DNA of 64,000 bases from Flavobacteriaceae bacterium. Its GTDB lineage: Bacteria; Bacteroidota; Bacteroidia; Flavobacteriales; Flavobacteriaceae. The position numbers and the translations under genes were made by a program. The notes below the pieces were generated by a model, which saw nothing but the letters and a program-made list of their open reading frames with translations, did not search any database and had not been told where the DNA came from. Positions 34,692-44,073 of the stretch are shown here, piece by piece (the first letter of the stretch is position 1; the number at the start of each line of letters is the position of its first letter). Where the stretch lies: assembly GCA_002862755.1 (NCBI GenBank), contig PKDY01000046.1, positions 62,001 through 126,000 of the forward strand, in the 5' to 3' direction.

Positions 34692-35342
34692 TTAACGATA
34701 TTGTTGAATAACTCCTTCTAAACGCGTTTGTAATTCTTTATCTGGAGCCACATTGTTTACTCGGAATAAAACTCTAGAATATTTATTTACACCCATAAAA
34801 TCGCCACAAATATTAGCGTCATCAAGACCGTAAACGCTTAATTTTGATAAGGTATTAATGTCTTTATCGCTCATTCTAACCGCTTTTGTTGCAATCTGAT
34901 TATTACTAATTGCTACATTGCCGTTTATTAAAGTAGGATTGTATTTGTTTAAAATTTCGTCTAATTGACTTTTCAAATCACCAAATTGAGACCAGTCGAT
35001 TTGTGCGGTTTCAAAACATCCTTTGTGAATAAAGTTGATTCTTTGAATTCTAGATATTCGATCTAAGTTTTGAATTCTTTGGATAAACTGAATTTGCTGC
35101 GTGTTTACCAAATACGAAAGAAAAGCCTTCCCTTTAATTTGATCCGCATACTCTTTGTTTAACGCTAGTAGCTTTTCAATATCTCCTGAGGAGATTTCTT
35201 TTGTACTTTGGATGAGGAAATTTCCATCAACCAAATAATTTCCCGCTTCATTATACAATAATGATTTCCTTGGCTTGCATTGTGAGAGTATGAATACACC
35301 CAAAGCAAGACATGCAATTAAGCTGATTGTTTTTAGTTTCAT
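34692..35342 (-). CDS. Hypothetical lipoprotein, 216 aa
   Basis: The N-terminus MKLKTISLIACLALGVFILSQC is a lipoprotein signal peptide, with lipobox LSQC and lipidated Cys22. The mature part is mixed alpha/beta with no repeat or known motif. It includes two internal Cys (HKGCFETA and DANICGDFMG) that might form a disulfide. I do not recognise the family. It is a single-gene unit, with a terminator directly behind the stop and a 256 nt gap to the divergent DUF1508 gene. Confidence 0.7.
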   Translation of the reverse strand: MKLKTISLIACLALGVFILSQCKPRKSLLYNEAGNYLVDGNFLIQSTKEISSGDIEKLLALNKEYADQIKGKAFLSYLVNTQQIQFIQRIQNLDRISRIQRINFIHKGCFETAQIDWSQFGDLKSQLDEILNKYNPTLINGNVAISNNQIATKAVRMSDKDINTLSKLSVYGLDDANICGDFMGVNKYSRVLFRVNNVAPDKELQTRLEGVIQQYR

Positions 35343-35598
35343 GTTTTATTTTTTTAAATGCCTACTCTATTGTTGACTTTTCGGCTTACGTCAATAAAAG
35401 CATAAAATTAATTCTATAATATATTGATTGAAAGGGGTTTATACCTGAAATCGCAAAGGAAATTTCCCCTTTTTTTAGCTAAAAACAGATTTTAGGATAT
35501 AGGAATGCGATGATTTTCTTGATAACTTATTTTTAATATTGTTTTGTAGTTAATTTCAAAATAGTATTTTGCGACACTGCAATTAACAAACAAGAAAC

Positions 35599-35952
35599 AT
35601 GGCTACTTTTGTAATTACAAAACGATTGAATGGGGAGTATAAGTACGAATTAACCTCTCGTAAAGGAAAGACGATTTTTACGAGTAATAGTTTTGAATTG
35701 CGCTTTGAGTGTGAAGAGCATATTTTACATTTGCAAGAGAATATCGAAAAGTTGATTTTTATGCGCTTTAGATCAGGAAATGGTAAGTTCTTCTTTCGGA
35801 TTATTTTAGATGATAAACAAATCGCGGTAAGTAGAAAATATTCCACACAATTATTACTTCAAAAAGGAATAGACGAATTTGTAAAATATGGTGTTTTAGC
35901 GGAAATTTTAGATTTTTCTTCGGATGAAGATATTTTTGCAACTTTTGAATAA
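35599..35952 (+). CDS. DUF1508 (YegP-like) domain protein
   Basis: This 117 aa protein looks like two DUF1508/YegP-type beta-beta-beta-alpha repeats. The first unit is around YKYELTSRKGKTIFTSNSF (about residues 14-32), and the second is around FFFRIILDDKQIAVSRKYST (about 64-83). E. coli YegP is a small two-repeat protein of unclear function. The sequence is uncoupled from its neighbours, with a TATTTTG -7-like element about 25 nt upstream. Directly behind the stop lies a perfect palindrome that may act as its terminator. Confidence 0.8.
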   Translation: MATFVITKRLNGEYKYELTSRKGKTIFTSNSFELRFECEEHILHLQENIEKLIFMRFRSGNGKFFFRIILDDKQIAVSRKYSTQLLLQKGIDEFVKYGVLAEILDFSSDEDIFATFE

Positions 35953-35973
35953 ATATTTTTTTACAAAGTTAAA

Positions 35974-35990
35974 GTGTAAAAATTTTACAC
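35974..35990. repeat. Perfect 17 bp palindrome after the DUF1508 gene
   Basis: GTGTAAAAATTTTACAC (8 bp arms around one A) is followed by further TTTTACAC/GTGTAAAA copies nearby (35998-36004 and about 36089-36097). It could be a weak terminator or a protein-binding site. Confidence 0.5.
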
Positions 35991-36126
35991 ACTTGTTTTA
36001 CACAGTGTTACTTTTTATTTTGGTAAAAAAAACCAATTTGTGGGAAGAAAAACTATTTTTAGAAGGAATAAGGGTGTTTTTTTATGGGGTGTAAAAAAAT
36101 ATAATACTCTTTTTCAAAAAATAGGG

Positions 36127-36164
36127 CATAAAAAAAGCTCCACCGTGTGGAGCTTGATTTTTTT
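36127..36164. terminator. Bidirectional terminator of the small lipoprotein gene
   Basis: The stem AAGCTCCAC / GTGGAGCTT (36135-36155) has A-rich and T-rich flanks on both sides. Confidence 0.8.
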
Positions 36165-36180
36165 GCTAGTTAGCAACTAA

Positions 36181-36399
36181 TTACTTAGCTGGAGTTTCAG
36201 CTGGAGTTTCAGTAGCTTCTTCAACAGCAGCAGTAGCTGAGTCAGCAGCAACTTCAACAGATTCTACAGCTTCTTCTGCAGTAGCCTCAACAGCTTCAAC
36301 AGCTTCAACAGCAGTTTCTTCTGTAGTTTCAGCGTTATTTTCTTTACAAGAAACGAACATCATAGCAACTAATGCTAAACTTAAAACAACTTTTTTCAT
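36181..36399 (-). CDS. Small low-complexity lipoprotein, 72 aa
   Basis: The signal peptide MKKVVLSLALVAMMFVSCKE has lipobox FVSC. The mature part is almost only Glu, Ala, Val and Thr in repeats such as AVEAVEAVEA. Such acidic repeat lipoproteins are very common in flavobacteria and probably act as abundant envelope components; no specific role is known. It resembles the lipoprotein at 43798-44031 in design. It has its own terminator and a long A+T-rich upstream region. Confidence 0.8.
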   Translation of the reverse strand: MKKVVLSLALVAMMFVSCKENNAETTEETAVEAVEAVEATAEEAVESVEVAADSATAAVEEATETPAETPAK

Positions 36400-36553
36400 C
36401 TTACTAAATTATAAAAGGTTAATTATTAATTCGGAGCAAAGATATAAATTTTTTGACTTGACAAAATATTTTTTGAATTTTTTTTTAAAAATTTTTATTC
36501 TTCACTCTGTTGTTCATTATGAGCAAATTACATGCCAAAAAAATTAAAAAATC

Positions 36554-38713
36554 TTATCTTTTTTTCTTCGATTTCTTAGTTGAATTTTTAGGATGCACCA
36601 ATTTCATTTCTTCAATCAAATTTGTAGCATTCGCATACTTGTCTACAATGAATAAAACATAACGAATATCTACCATGATATTTCTACAAATTGAAGGGTC
36701 GTAATGAATGTCACTCATGGTACCTTCCCAAACGCGGTCAAAATTTAATCCTATCAAATTTCCTGATGCATCAATAGCAGGACTACCTGAATTTCCACCA
36801 GTTGTATGATTGGTTCCTATAAAACAAACAGGCATTTTCCCGTTTTCGCCATAGATGCCATAATCTTTAGTATTATATAGTTCTATTAATTTTGCAGGTA
36901 CATCAAATTCATAATCTCCAGGAATGTATTTTTCAATAATTCCTTCTAAGTGCGTTACAGGTTGGTAATAAACAGCATCACTCGGACTGTAGCCTTTTAC
37001 CTTTCCATACGTTACACGAAGTGTACTGTTTGCATCTGGAAAGAAACGCGCATCTGGAAAGAGTTCCAATTGTGCTTTCATATATTCTCTTTGTAAAGCA
37101 TTAATTTTTAAATTAAGCTCATTATAAGTTCCAGCTACATTAGTAGCATAATAATCGGCTAGTAATTTTACTAATTGATACCCTTTATCGTTATTTAATT
37201 GCTCTATTACTAAGTTACTATCACCTTCTAATAATTCTTGAATCCCTTTGTAAGAAGTTAATTTTGAATTCGCGTAAATCGTTTTAGCTAAAGTGCTACT
37301 ATCTTCCGATTTTAAACTTGGAGGTATAAAAGGAGATTTCGTACTGTATAAACGCATTAATTGTTCAAAAACACGTTCGTCTACAGTAGGATTGAAATCT
37401 TTATAAGCATCTTCAAAACGTTGTAAAGTGTTTTGTTTGCGATCTGTAAAGGCTTGTTCACCTCTAGCGTTGAAAATTTGTTCCAATTGATACAATTGGA
37501 AACCAAAACTTAATAATTCTGTATTTCTTAAAACGACTTCATTAAAATAATCTCGAGCTAAGGCATAATCATTTATTTTAGTATAACTCTCTTTGAAATC
37601 ACTTAATAAAGTTCCATATTCTTTACTTTTTCCTGCTTTATCAACTCTTTTAGAAAATTCAGTTTCAAAATCTTGTTTAATTTTAATGGCATTTGACTTT
37701 TCTAAACCTTGTTTTTCACCAATCCATTTTTTCCAGTAATTGGCTACACTAGCATATTTAGAAGCATATTGGATCTTAATGGCTTTGTCTTTTCTCATAA
37801 AACCATCTTGTACTTTTAAAGCCGCATCACGAATTTCGATTTTTGCAGGATTTAATGTGTTTACAAGTTGTTCTATAGCAAAAGAAGGTAAATATTCTTG
37901 TGTTCTTCCTGGAAAACCAAATACTAATGTAAAATCGTCTTCACTTATTCCGTCAATGGAAATAGGTAAGAAGTGTTTAGGAGTATACGGAATATTATCA
38001 GTTGCATATTCAGCAGGCTTATTGTCTTTATTGGCGTAAATTCTAAAAATAGAAAAGTCACCTGTGTGTCTTGGCCATACCCAGTTGTCAGTATCTGATC
38101 CAAATTTACCAATGGAACTTGGAGGCGCACCCACAAGGCGAATGTCTTTAAAAGTTTCCGTTACAAAAAGAATATATTGATTGCCTTCATAAAACGTTCT
38201 GATTTTAGCTTCTTGCCAAGACTCTTTAGTAAAAGTATTTTGTACTTTAGTTATGTTTTCTTGAATTTTCTTTTGTTTTTCTACTTCTGAAGAAAGGCTA
38301 GCTAAACCTTCTAGTACTTGTGTAGTTACATCATTAATACTTACAATTAAGGTAGCTACCATGCCTGGATTCGGTAATTCGGCTTGTTTGTTTTTGGCCC
38401 AAAAACCATCTTGTAAATAATCATGTTCTACAGAGGAATGACTTTGAATCGCATCATATCCACAGTGGTGATTGGTTAAGATAAGTCCTTGGTTTGAAAT
38501 AATTTCAGAAGTACAGCCACCGTTAAAGTGTACAATGGCATCTTTTAAACTGGATTTGTTTACATCATAAATGTCTTCCGCAGTCATTTTCATGCCCAGA
38601 TTCTTCATTTCGGTTTCATTCATTCCTTTTAATAAAGAGGGAATCCACATACCTCCTTGTTGTGAAAAAATAGGAATTGTGAATAATAAGATCAGTAATT
38701 TTAAAAACTTCAT
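36554..38713 (-). CDS. S46 family dipeptidyl-peptidase, DPP11-like
   Basis: This is a periplasmic serine exopeptidase that removes dipeptides from peptide N-termini, 719 aa from Met 38713. It has a signal peptide (MKFLKLLILLFTIPIFS). The S46 catalytic residues are in NHHCGYDAIQ (His), DTDNWVWPRHTGDF (region of the Asp) and GGNSGSPAID (Ser). The S1 pocket position reads GLNFDRVWEG. In the characterised Porphyromonas enzymes an Arg at this position goes with Asp/Glu specificity (DPP11) and Gly with DPP7, so I infer DPP11. The nine-codon extension in the track is not conserved. It probably feeds peptide uptake in an asaccharolytic or protein-degrading lifestyle. Confidence 0.9.
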   Translation of the reverse strand: MKFLKLLILLFTIPIFSQQGGMWIPSLLKGMNETEMKNLGMKMTAEDIYDVNKSSLKDAIVHFNGGCTSEIISNQGLILTNHHCGYDAIQSHSSVEHDYLQDGFWAKNKQAELPNPGMVATLIVSINDVTTQVLEGLASLSSEVEKQKKIQENITKVQNTFTKESWQEAKIRTFYEGNQYILFVTETFKDIRLVGAPPSSIGKFGSDTDNWVWPRHTGDFSIFRIYANKDNKPAEYATDNIPYTPKHFLPISIDGISEDDFTLVFGFPGRTQEYLPSFAIEQLVNTLNPAKIEIRDAALKVQDGFMRKDKAIKIQYASKYASVANYWKKWIGEKQGLEKSNAIKIKQDFETEFSKRVDKAGKSKEYGTLLSDFKESYTKINDYALARDYFNEVVLRNTELLSFGFQLYQLEQIFNARGEQAFTDRKQNTLQRFEDAYKDFNPTVDERVFEQLMRLYSTKSPFIPPSLKSEDSSTLAKTIYANSKLTSYKGIQELLEGDSNLVIEQLNNDKGYQLVKLLADYYATNVAGTYNELNLKINALQREYMKAQLELFPDARFFPDANSTLRVTYGKVKGYSPSDAVYYQPVTHLEGIIEKYIPGDYEFDVPAKLIELYNTKDYGIYGENGKMPVCFIGTNHTTGGNSGSPAIDASGNLIGLNFDRVWEGTMSDIHYDPSICRNIMVDIRYVLFIVDKYANATNLIEEMKLVHPKNSTKKSKKKR

Positions 38714-38848
38714 AATTGATAGGTTTATTATAGCGCGCAATTTACGGAATTTTTAATCGCTTTAAAAAAAATGTACGCGCAGATTTGTACTACTAAAAGG
38801 GAATAATAGGTCAGAATATTATTAATAGGGAATTATGTATTATTTGCG

Positions 38849-40099
38849 CTATTTCAAATAACGAAGAATGGCTTGCGTAGCACCTTGATTCATTTGTACA
38901 AATGTGCTGCAAATATGCCCCTTTTCATAGCGTTCGTCTTCATTTTGAAGTAATAAGTCGAAAGCATTTTTTAAAGTATCAAAATTAGAAATGGAAATAC
39001 ATCCTTCTAAATTAACTAAAGCTGAGGCTTCAGCAAAATGAATATAGTTAGGACCAATAACGATAGGTACTCCAAAAGTAGCAGGTTCTAAAATATTATG
39101 CACACCAGGATTTCCAAAACCACCACCTACATAGGCAATGTCGGAATAAGAATAAATCTTTGTCAGTATTCCAATAGTGTCTATAATGAAAACCGTATAT
39201 TCAGAAAGAGATTTTTTATTTTCTTTCTCAGAAAATAAAATTGTTTTTTGTTGTATTTGGGATTTCAATTGCGCAATTTGTTCCGATTTAATATTATGAG
39301 GTGCAATAATAAATTTTACATTTTCTGGAGCTTGATTGATATAATTCACAATTAATTGTTCGTCTTTAGGCCAAGAACTTCCAATAACAATAATCGTAGC
39401 TTTCTCATTTTTAGAAGTATTCAGTGTAAACTGTTCAATGAAGTCTAAGGTGTTATCTCTTTCTAAAATAGATTGTACACGATCAAAACGCGTATCACCT
39501 GAAAGCGTAACATTAGTAAAACCTAAGGATTGTATTAATTGTTTTGATTTTTCATTTTGAACAAAAAAATGTTCAAAGCTATGTAGTGCAGCTCTGTAAA
39601 AACCGCCATACCATTTAAAAAAGGCTTGTTTTTCTCTAAAAATACCAGATATTAAATAGGTTTTTATTTGTCTTTGCTGTAATTGTTTTAAATAATTAGG
39701 CCAAAATTCATACTTGATAAAAAAAACCATTTCTGGATGTGCCAAGGTGATAAATTCAACTGCATTTTTTTGGCTATCTAAAGGTAAATACACCGTAAGG
39801 TCAGCGATGGTGTTGTTTTTTCGTACTTCATACCCAGATGGGGAGAAAAAAGTAAGCAAGATTTTATGATGAGGATACTTTGCTTTTACAGCTTCCATTA
39901 CTGGTAATCCTTGTTCATACTCCCCCAAAGATGCCGCATGAAACCAAATTACGTTATCGGAAGGCTGAATTCCTTCTTTTAGAGTTGCGAAAACAGTTGC
40001 TCTACCGTTTACAAATAATTTTATTTTTGGGCTAAAAAGCGCAATTATTTTTAGTAAAAAGCCTGCAAAAATAACGAGAAGATTATATAAAAAAAACAT
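38849..40099 (-). CDS. waaA: 3-deoxy-D-manno-octulosonic acid (Kdo) transferase
   Basis: WaaA/KdtA transfers Kdo from CMP-Kdo to lipid A precursors at the cytoplasmic face of the inner membrane, building the LPS inner core. The N-terminal membrane anchor (about residues 1-22) is followed by the glycosyltransferase domains. Hallmarks are WFHAASLGEYEQGLPV, SGIFREKQAFFKWYGGFYR (in part), GSSWPKDE and the CMP-Kdo site GGGFGNPGVHNILEPATFGVP (in part). The protein is 416 aa and the usual length. I use the Met of MFFLYNLL, three codons after the track start. It diverges from the aminotransferase gene. Confidence 0.95.
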   Translation of the reverse strand: MFFLYNLLVIFAGFLLKIIALFSPKIKLFVNGRATVFATLKEGIQPSDNVIWFHAASLGEYEQGLPVMEAVKAKYPHHKILLTFFSPSGYEVRKNNTIADLTVYLPLDSQKNAVEFITLAHPEMVFFIKYEFWPNYLKQLQQRQIKTYLISGIFREKQAFFKWYGGFYRAALHSFEHFFVQNEKSKQLIQSLGFTNVTLSGDTRFDRVQSILERDNTLDFIEQFTLNTSKNEKATIIVIGSSWPKDEQLIVNYINQAPENVKFIIAPHNIKSEQIAQLKSQIQQKTILFSEKENKKSLSEYTVFIIDTIGILTKIYSYSDIAYVGGGFGNPGVHNILEPATFGVPIVIGPNYIHFAEASALVNLEGCISISNFDTLKNAFDLLLQNEDERYEKGHICSTFVQMNQGATQAILRYLK

Positions 40100-40165
40100 G
40101 AATATCAATTTTACGGCTAAAATACGTTTCTTTTTGGTTAACCGAAAAAGTAGCGTATAATTTCT

Positions 40166-40173
40166 TACTTTTG
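40166..40173 (+). promoter_or_regulatory. -7 box of the aminotransferase-galE unit
   Basis: TACTTTTG matches TAnnTTTG and lies 19 nt before the Met at 40193. I see no clear TTG at the right distance. Confidence 0.5.
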
Positions 40174-40192
40174 TGTTACCAAATTTATGCGA

Positions 40193-41320
40193 ATGAAAAA
40201 ATTACAAATGGTTGACTTGAAAAGTCAATACGAAAAAATAAAAATGGAAGTTGATGCTTCTATTCAGGAAGTTTTAGATACTAATACTTATATAAATGGA
40301 CCTTTGGTTCACCAATTTCAAGCTGATTTAGAAAAATATTTAGGAGTAAAGCATGTTATCCCCTGTGCAAATGGTACGGATGCTTTACAAATAGCCATGA
40401 TGGGATTGGATTTAAAACCTGGTGATGAAGTAATTACTGCCGATTTTACTTTTGCTGCTACTGTAGAAGTAATTGCCTTATTACAATTAACACCTGTTTT
40501 AGTAGATGTAGATATGACGAATATGAACATCTCATTAGAAGGAATTAAAAAAGCAATTACTCCTAAAACTAAAGCTATTGTACCTGTTCATTTATTTGGA
40601 CGTGCAGCCAATATGGATGCTATTATGGAAATTGCAAACGAGCATGATTTATATGTAATTGAAGATAATGCACAAGCCATTGGAGCGGATTATACCAATT
40701 CAAAAGGTGAAAAAATAAAAGTAGGAACGATTGGTCATGTGGGTGCCACTTCTTTTTTTCCATCAAAAAACTTAGGTTGTTATGGAGATGGAGGAGCTAT
40801 TTTTACCAATGATGATGCATTAGCACATACACTTAGAGGTATTGTAAACCATGGAATGTATGAGCGTTATCATCATGATGTGGTCGGTGTAAACTCACGT
40901 TTAGATAGTATTCAGGCAGGAGTTTTAAAAGCAAAACTACCTCATTTAGATGCCTATAATAAAGCACGTCAGGATGCGGCAAGAAAATATTCTGCTGCTT
41001 TAGGTGTAAATGAACATATTGTAGTGCCTGTTATTTGCGATACTTGTGATTGCCATGTGTTTCATCAATATGTAATTCGTATTACAAACGGAAAACGAGA
41101 TGGGTTGCTGGCTCATTTACAAAGCAAACAAATTCCTTGTGCTATTTATTATCCAATTCCTTTGCACAAACAAAAAGCGTATGCTGACTCCCGTTATAAA
41201 GAAGAAGATTTTCCAGTAACCAATCAATTATGTGAAGAAGTGATTGCGTTACCAATGCATACCGAATTAGATGATGAACAAATTAAGTTTATTACGGATG
41301 CCGTTTTAGAATTTGTGTAA
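40193..41320 (+). CDS. DegT/DnrJ/EryC1/StrS family sugar aminotransferase
   Basis: This 375 aa PLP-dependent aminotransferase is of the type that makes amino sugars from nucleotide-linked keto-sugars. Visible are the N-terminal MVDLKSQYEKIK, the PLP-site residues in IPCANGTDALQIAM, VHLFGRAANMD and EDNAQAIGA, and the Schiff-base Lys in FFPSKNLGCYGDGGAI. NSRLDSIQAG and the C-terminal YPIPLHKQ are also family features. Met 40193 is used because homologues begin MKK-x-QMVDLKSQY. The galE gene follows after 72 nt on the same strand, so the pair probably serves surface polysaccharide or LPS sugar synthesis. Confidence 0.93.
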   Translation: MKKLQMVDLKSQYEKIKMEVDASIQEVLDTNTYINGPLVHQFQADLEKYLGVKHVIPCANGTDALQIAMMGLDLKPGDEVITADFTFAATVEVIALLQLTPVLVDVDMTNMNISLEGIKKAITPKTKAIVPVHLFGRAANMDAIMEIANEHDLYVIEDNAQAIGADYTNSKGEKIKVGTIGHVGATSFFPSKNLGCYGDGGAIFTNDDALAHTLRGIVNHGMYERYHHDVVGVNSRLDSIQAGVLKAKLPHLDAYNKARQDAARKYSAALGVNEHIVVPVICDTCDCHVFHQYVIRITNGKRDGLLAHLQSKQIPCAIYYPIPLHKQKAYADSRYKEEDFPVTNQLCEEVIALPMHTELDDEQIKFITDAVLEFV

Positions 41321-41392
41321 TTATGTTTTTTGGATTAATAGATTAGTAAGAAAATCTAACAATCCAGCAATCGAATAATCGAATAATCAAAA

Positions 41393-42406
41393 ATGAAGAT
41401 ATTAGTTACAGGAGGTTTAGGTTTTATAGGTTCTCATACCGTTGTTGAATTACAAAATGAAGGATTTGAAGTTGTTGTTGTAGATAATTTGTCTAATTCT
41501 TCAGAACAAGTTGTAGACGGTATTTTTTCCATTACAGCTAAAAAACCACTTTTTGAGAAAATAGATTTACGGGATAAGAAATCGGTTCAGGAATTGTTTC
41601 AAAAATATAACGATATTTTAGGTGTCATTCATTTTGCAGCATCAAAAGCTGTAGGTGAAAGTGTTGAGAATCCGTTATTATATTATGAAAATAATGTAAC
41701 CACTTTAGTGTATTTGTTGCAAGAATTACAAAAGCTACCTAAAGCGCACTTTATTTTTAGTTCTTCATGTACAGTATATGGTCAAGCAGAAAAAATGCCA
41801 ATAACTGAAAATGCTTCTGTCCAAAAAGCTATGTCTCCTTATGGAAATACCAAGCAAATCGGAGAAGAAATAATTGAAGATGTTACCAAAGTTTCAGAAA
41901 TTGATGCAATTCTTTTACGCTATTTCAATCCTATTGGAGCACATCCAAGTGCTGCTATTGGGGAGTTGCCAATAGGTGTGCCTCAAAATTTAGTGCCTTA
42001 TATAACTCAAACAGCTATTGGTTTAAGAGAACAACTTTCTGTATATGGGGCTGATTATCCTACTCCAGATGGAACGGCTATTCGTGATTATATTCATGTG
42101 GTTGATTTAGCAAAAGCACATGTGCTGGCGTTAAAACGTTTATTACAACATAAAAATGAAGATAAAGTAGAGGTGTTTAATTTAGGAACTGGAACGGGAA
42201 GTTCGGTTTTAGAGGTGATTACTGCCTTTGAAAAGGTAAGTGGAGAAAAATTAAATTATAAGTTAGTTGATAGAAGAGATGGCGATGTTGTAGCTGCTTA
42301 TGCCAATACTGATAAAGCGAATTCTGTTTTAGGATGGAATGCAAAACATTCCCTTGAAGATGCTTTACAAAGTGCTTGGAAATGGGAACAGAAAATTAGG
42401 AAGTAA
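41393..42406 (+). CDS. galE: UDP-glucose 4-epimerase
   Basis: GalE interconverts UDP-glucose and UDP-galactose. It is an extended SDR enzyme of 337 aa with the NAD-binding motif GGLGFIGSHTV at residues 7-17, VDNLSNS, HFAASKAVGES and SSSCTVYG. The catalytic Tyr/Lys are in SPYGNTKQIGEE, and the substrate-binding RYFNPIGAHPSA, DGTAIRDYIHVVDLA and DRRDGDV are present. It follows the sugar aminotransferase gene and is ended by a strong terminator. Confidence 0.96.
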   Translation: MKILVTGGLGFIGSHTVVELQNEGFEVVVVDNLSNSSEQVVDGIFSITAKKPLFEKIDLRDKKSVQELFQKYNDILGVIHFAASKAVGESVENPLLYYENNVTTLVYLLQELQKLPKAHFIFSSSCTVYGQAEKMPITENASVQKAMSPYGNTKQIGEEIIEDVTKVSEIDAILLRYFNPIGAHPSAAIGELPIGVPQNLVPYITQTAIGLREQLSVYGADYPTPDGTAIRDYIHVVDLAKAHVLALKRLLQHKNEDKVEVFNLGTGTGSSVLEVITAFEKVSGEKLNYKLVDRRDGDVVAAYANTDKANSVLGWNAKHSLEDALQSAWKWEQKIRK

Positions 42407-42426
42407 AAACATAGAAATTCAAATAA

Positions 42427-42463
42427 AAAACACCAAATTAGTATAGTTTGGTGTTTTTTTTTG
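42427..42463 (+). terminator. Terminator of galE
   Basis: The stem AACACCAAA / TTTGGTGTT is followed by a run of T residues, about 22 nt after the stop. Confidence 0.85.
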
Positions 42464-42552
42464 ACAATTTTAATAATCTATTTTTAACAATCGGGTAATC
42501 TGTTATTTGAAAAAAAGATGCTGTTTTGCATTTCAAACAAACAAATTATGAC

Positions 42553-43743
42553 ATGATTTTTAAAAACACATTCTTTGCAATTACTGCAGTATTGGTTATG
42601 GGATGTAACCAAGATGACAGCGCTTCAGAAGTAACGCCTACTTCTAAATACCCTACTTTAACGGGAAAAAATCCTTTAATTGTGGCTCATCGTGGAGCTT
42701 CAGGATATTTGCCAGAGCACACTTTAGCTGCTTACACCAAAGCTATTGAATTAGGTGCCGATTTTATCGAACCCGATTTAGTTATGACACAAGATGGTGT
42801 ATTAGTAGTCAGACATGAACCTATGTTATCTGGAACTACCAATGTTTCAGAAATTGCAGCATTTGCTTCAAAAAAAGCTACCAAAGATATTGATGGGGTA
42901 CTTGTTGAAGATTGGTTTGTTTCGGATTTTACTTTGGCCGAAATTAAACAATTGCGTGCCAAACAAGCTTTTTCAGAACGCTCTCAAGCATACAATAATC
43001 TTTATGAAATTCCTACATTTAATGAAGTGATTGCTTTGGTGAAGGAAAAATCTGCACAGTTAGGAAAAACGATTGGAATTTATCCAGAAACCAAACACCC
43101 TGCTTTTCATGAAGCTCATAATTTACCTATCTCTGATAAATTGTTAGAAGCATTAACAACTGCGGGTTGGAATGATAAATCAGCTCCGGTATTTGTGCAA
43201 TCTTTTGAAGTAAGTAATCTGCAATATATTCGATCTAAATCTACCGTTAAAATTATTCAATTACTCAGTTGTTATGATGTTGCTTTAAATGGGGATTTAA
43301 TTTTTGAAGTTCCTAATGGAGAAACCGTTTCTTATGGAAAGCCTTATGATTGGCATTTGCAAGGAGATTCAAGAGATTATAGTTATTTTACCACAGAAGC
43401 TGGATTGAATTTTGTGAAAACCTATGCAGACGGAATTGGACCTTGGAAACCTTTTATCATCTCTTACAAGGGTACAGATGCAAACCAAGATACCTTTGCT
43501 GATGATATGAATGCAGATGGTAAAATAAATGATGCTGATAAATCGGCTTTAGAGCCTAGTGATTTAATTGAAAGAGCACATGCTAAAGGTTTACAAGTGC
43601 ATGCTTATACTTTTAGAAACGAAAGTAGAAGGTTGTTAAGTAATTATCATAATAATCCTATTTTAGAATACCAAGCCTTTTATAATTTAGGTTTAGATGG
43701 TTTGTTTACCGATTTTACGGATACCGCTTTATTAGCAAGATAA
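42553..43743 (+). CDS. Glycerophosphodiester phosphodiesterase lipoprotein (GlpQ-like)
   Basis: This 396 aa GDPD-family lipoprotein has a signal peptide MIFKNTFFAITAVLVMGC with lipobox VMGC. It hydrolyses glycerophosphodiesters to glycerol-3-phosphate and an alcohol. The catalytic signature AHRGASGYLPEHTLAAY, then EPDLVMTQDGVLVVRHEP (in part), IYPETKHP and VHAYTFRNE is complete. An insertion near residues 310-330 contains DMNADGKINDAD, a dockerin/EF-hand-like calcium loop. The track start lies nine codons upstream of the signal peptide, so Met 42553 is used. It is a single-gene unit with a terminator shared with the convergent lipoprotein gene. Confidence 0.93.
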   Translation: MIFKNTFFAITAVLVMGCNQDDSASEVTPTSKYPTLTGKNPLIVAHRGASGYLPEHTLAAYTKAIELGADFIEPDLVMTQDGVLVVRHEPMLSGTTNVSEIAAFASKKATKDIDGVLVEDWFVSDFTLAEIKQLRAKQAFSERSQAYNNLYEIPTFNEVIALVKEKSAQLGKTIGIYPETKHPAFHEAHNLPISDKLLEALTTAGWNDKSAPVFVQSFEVSNLQYIRSKSTVKIIQLLSCYDVALNGDLIFEVPNGETVSYGKPYDWHLQGDSRDYSYFTTEAGLNFVKTYADGIGPWKPFIISYKGTDANQDTFADDMNADGKINDADKSALEPSDLIERAHAKGLQVHAYTFRNESRRLLSNYHNNPILEYQAFYNLGLDGLFTDFTDTALLAR

Positions 43744-43749
43744 ATAAAA

Positions 43750-43779
43750 AAGAAAAAGCTCCAGAAATGGAGCTTTTTA
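43750..43779. terminator. Terminator between the GDPD gene and the small lipoprotein
   Basis: The stem AAAAAGCTCCA / TGGAGCTTTTT with loop GAAA is symmetrical and suits both converging genes. Confidence 0.85.
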
Positions 43780-43797
43780 CTACTATAAGGCTGAAAA

Positions 43798-44031
43798 TTA
43801 TTTTTCAACGTGTTCGTTAATTTCTTCTTTTACATTATCTACTCCATTTTCGATATCGTTACCCACTTCTGTAGCTGTAGAATCGATAGCGTCAATAGTG
43901 TTTTCAGTTGCTGTTTGAATGTCTTCACCTACAGCTTCTGTTGCTTCTTCTACTTTGTCTTGTGTAGACTCTTTACATGAAACTACTAGTAAAGTTGCTA
44001 CGCATGCAAATGTTAAAAATAATTTTTTCAT
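43798..44031 (-). CDS. Small acidic lipoprotein, 77 aa
   Basis: The signal peptide MKKLFLTFACVATLLVVSC has lipobox VVSC. The mature part is acidic and predicted amphipathic-helical, with heptad-like phrases VEEATEAVGED, IDAIDSTATEV and VDNVKEEINEHVEK resembling YtxH/LEA-like or Lpp-like helical proteins. The function is unknown. It follows the M23 peptidase gene at 42 nt on the same strand and may belong to its operon. Confidence 0.78.
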   Translation of the reverse strand: MKKLFLTFACVATLLVVSCKESTQDKVEEATEAVGEDIQTATENTIDAIDSTATEVGNDIENGVDNVKEEINEHVEK

Positions 44032-44073
44032 ATTGTTTATTTTAAATATTATCCTTTCAAATGTAACTAAAAT

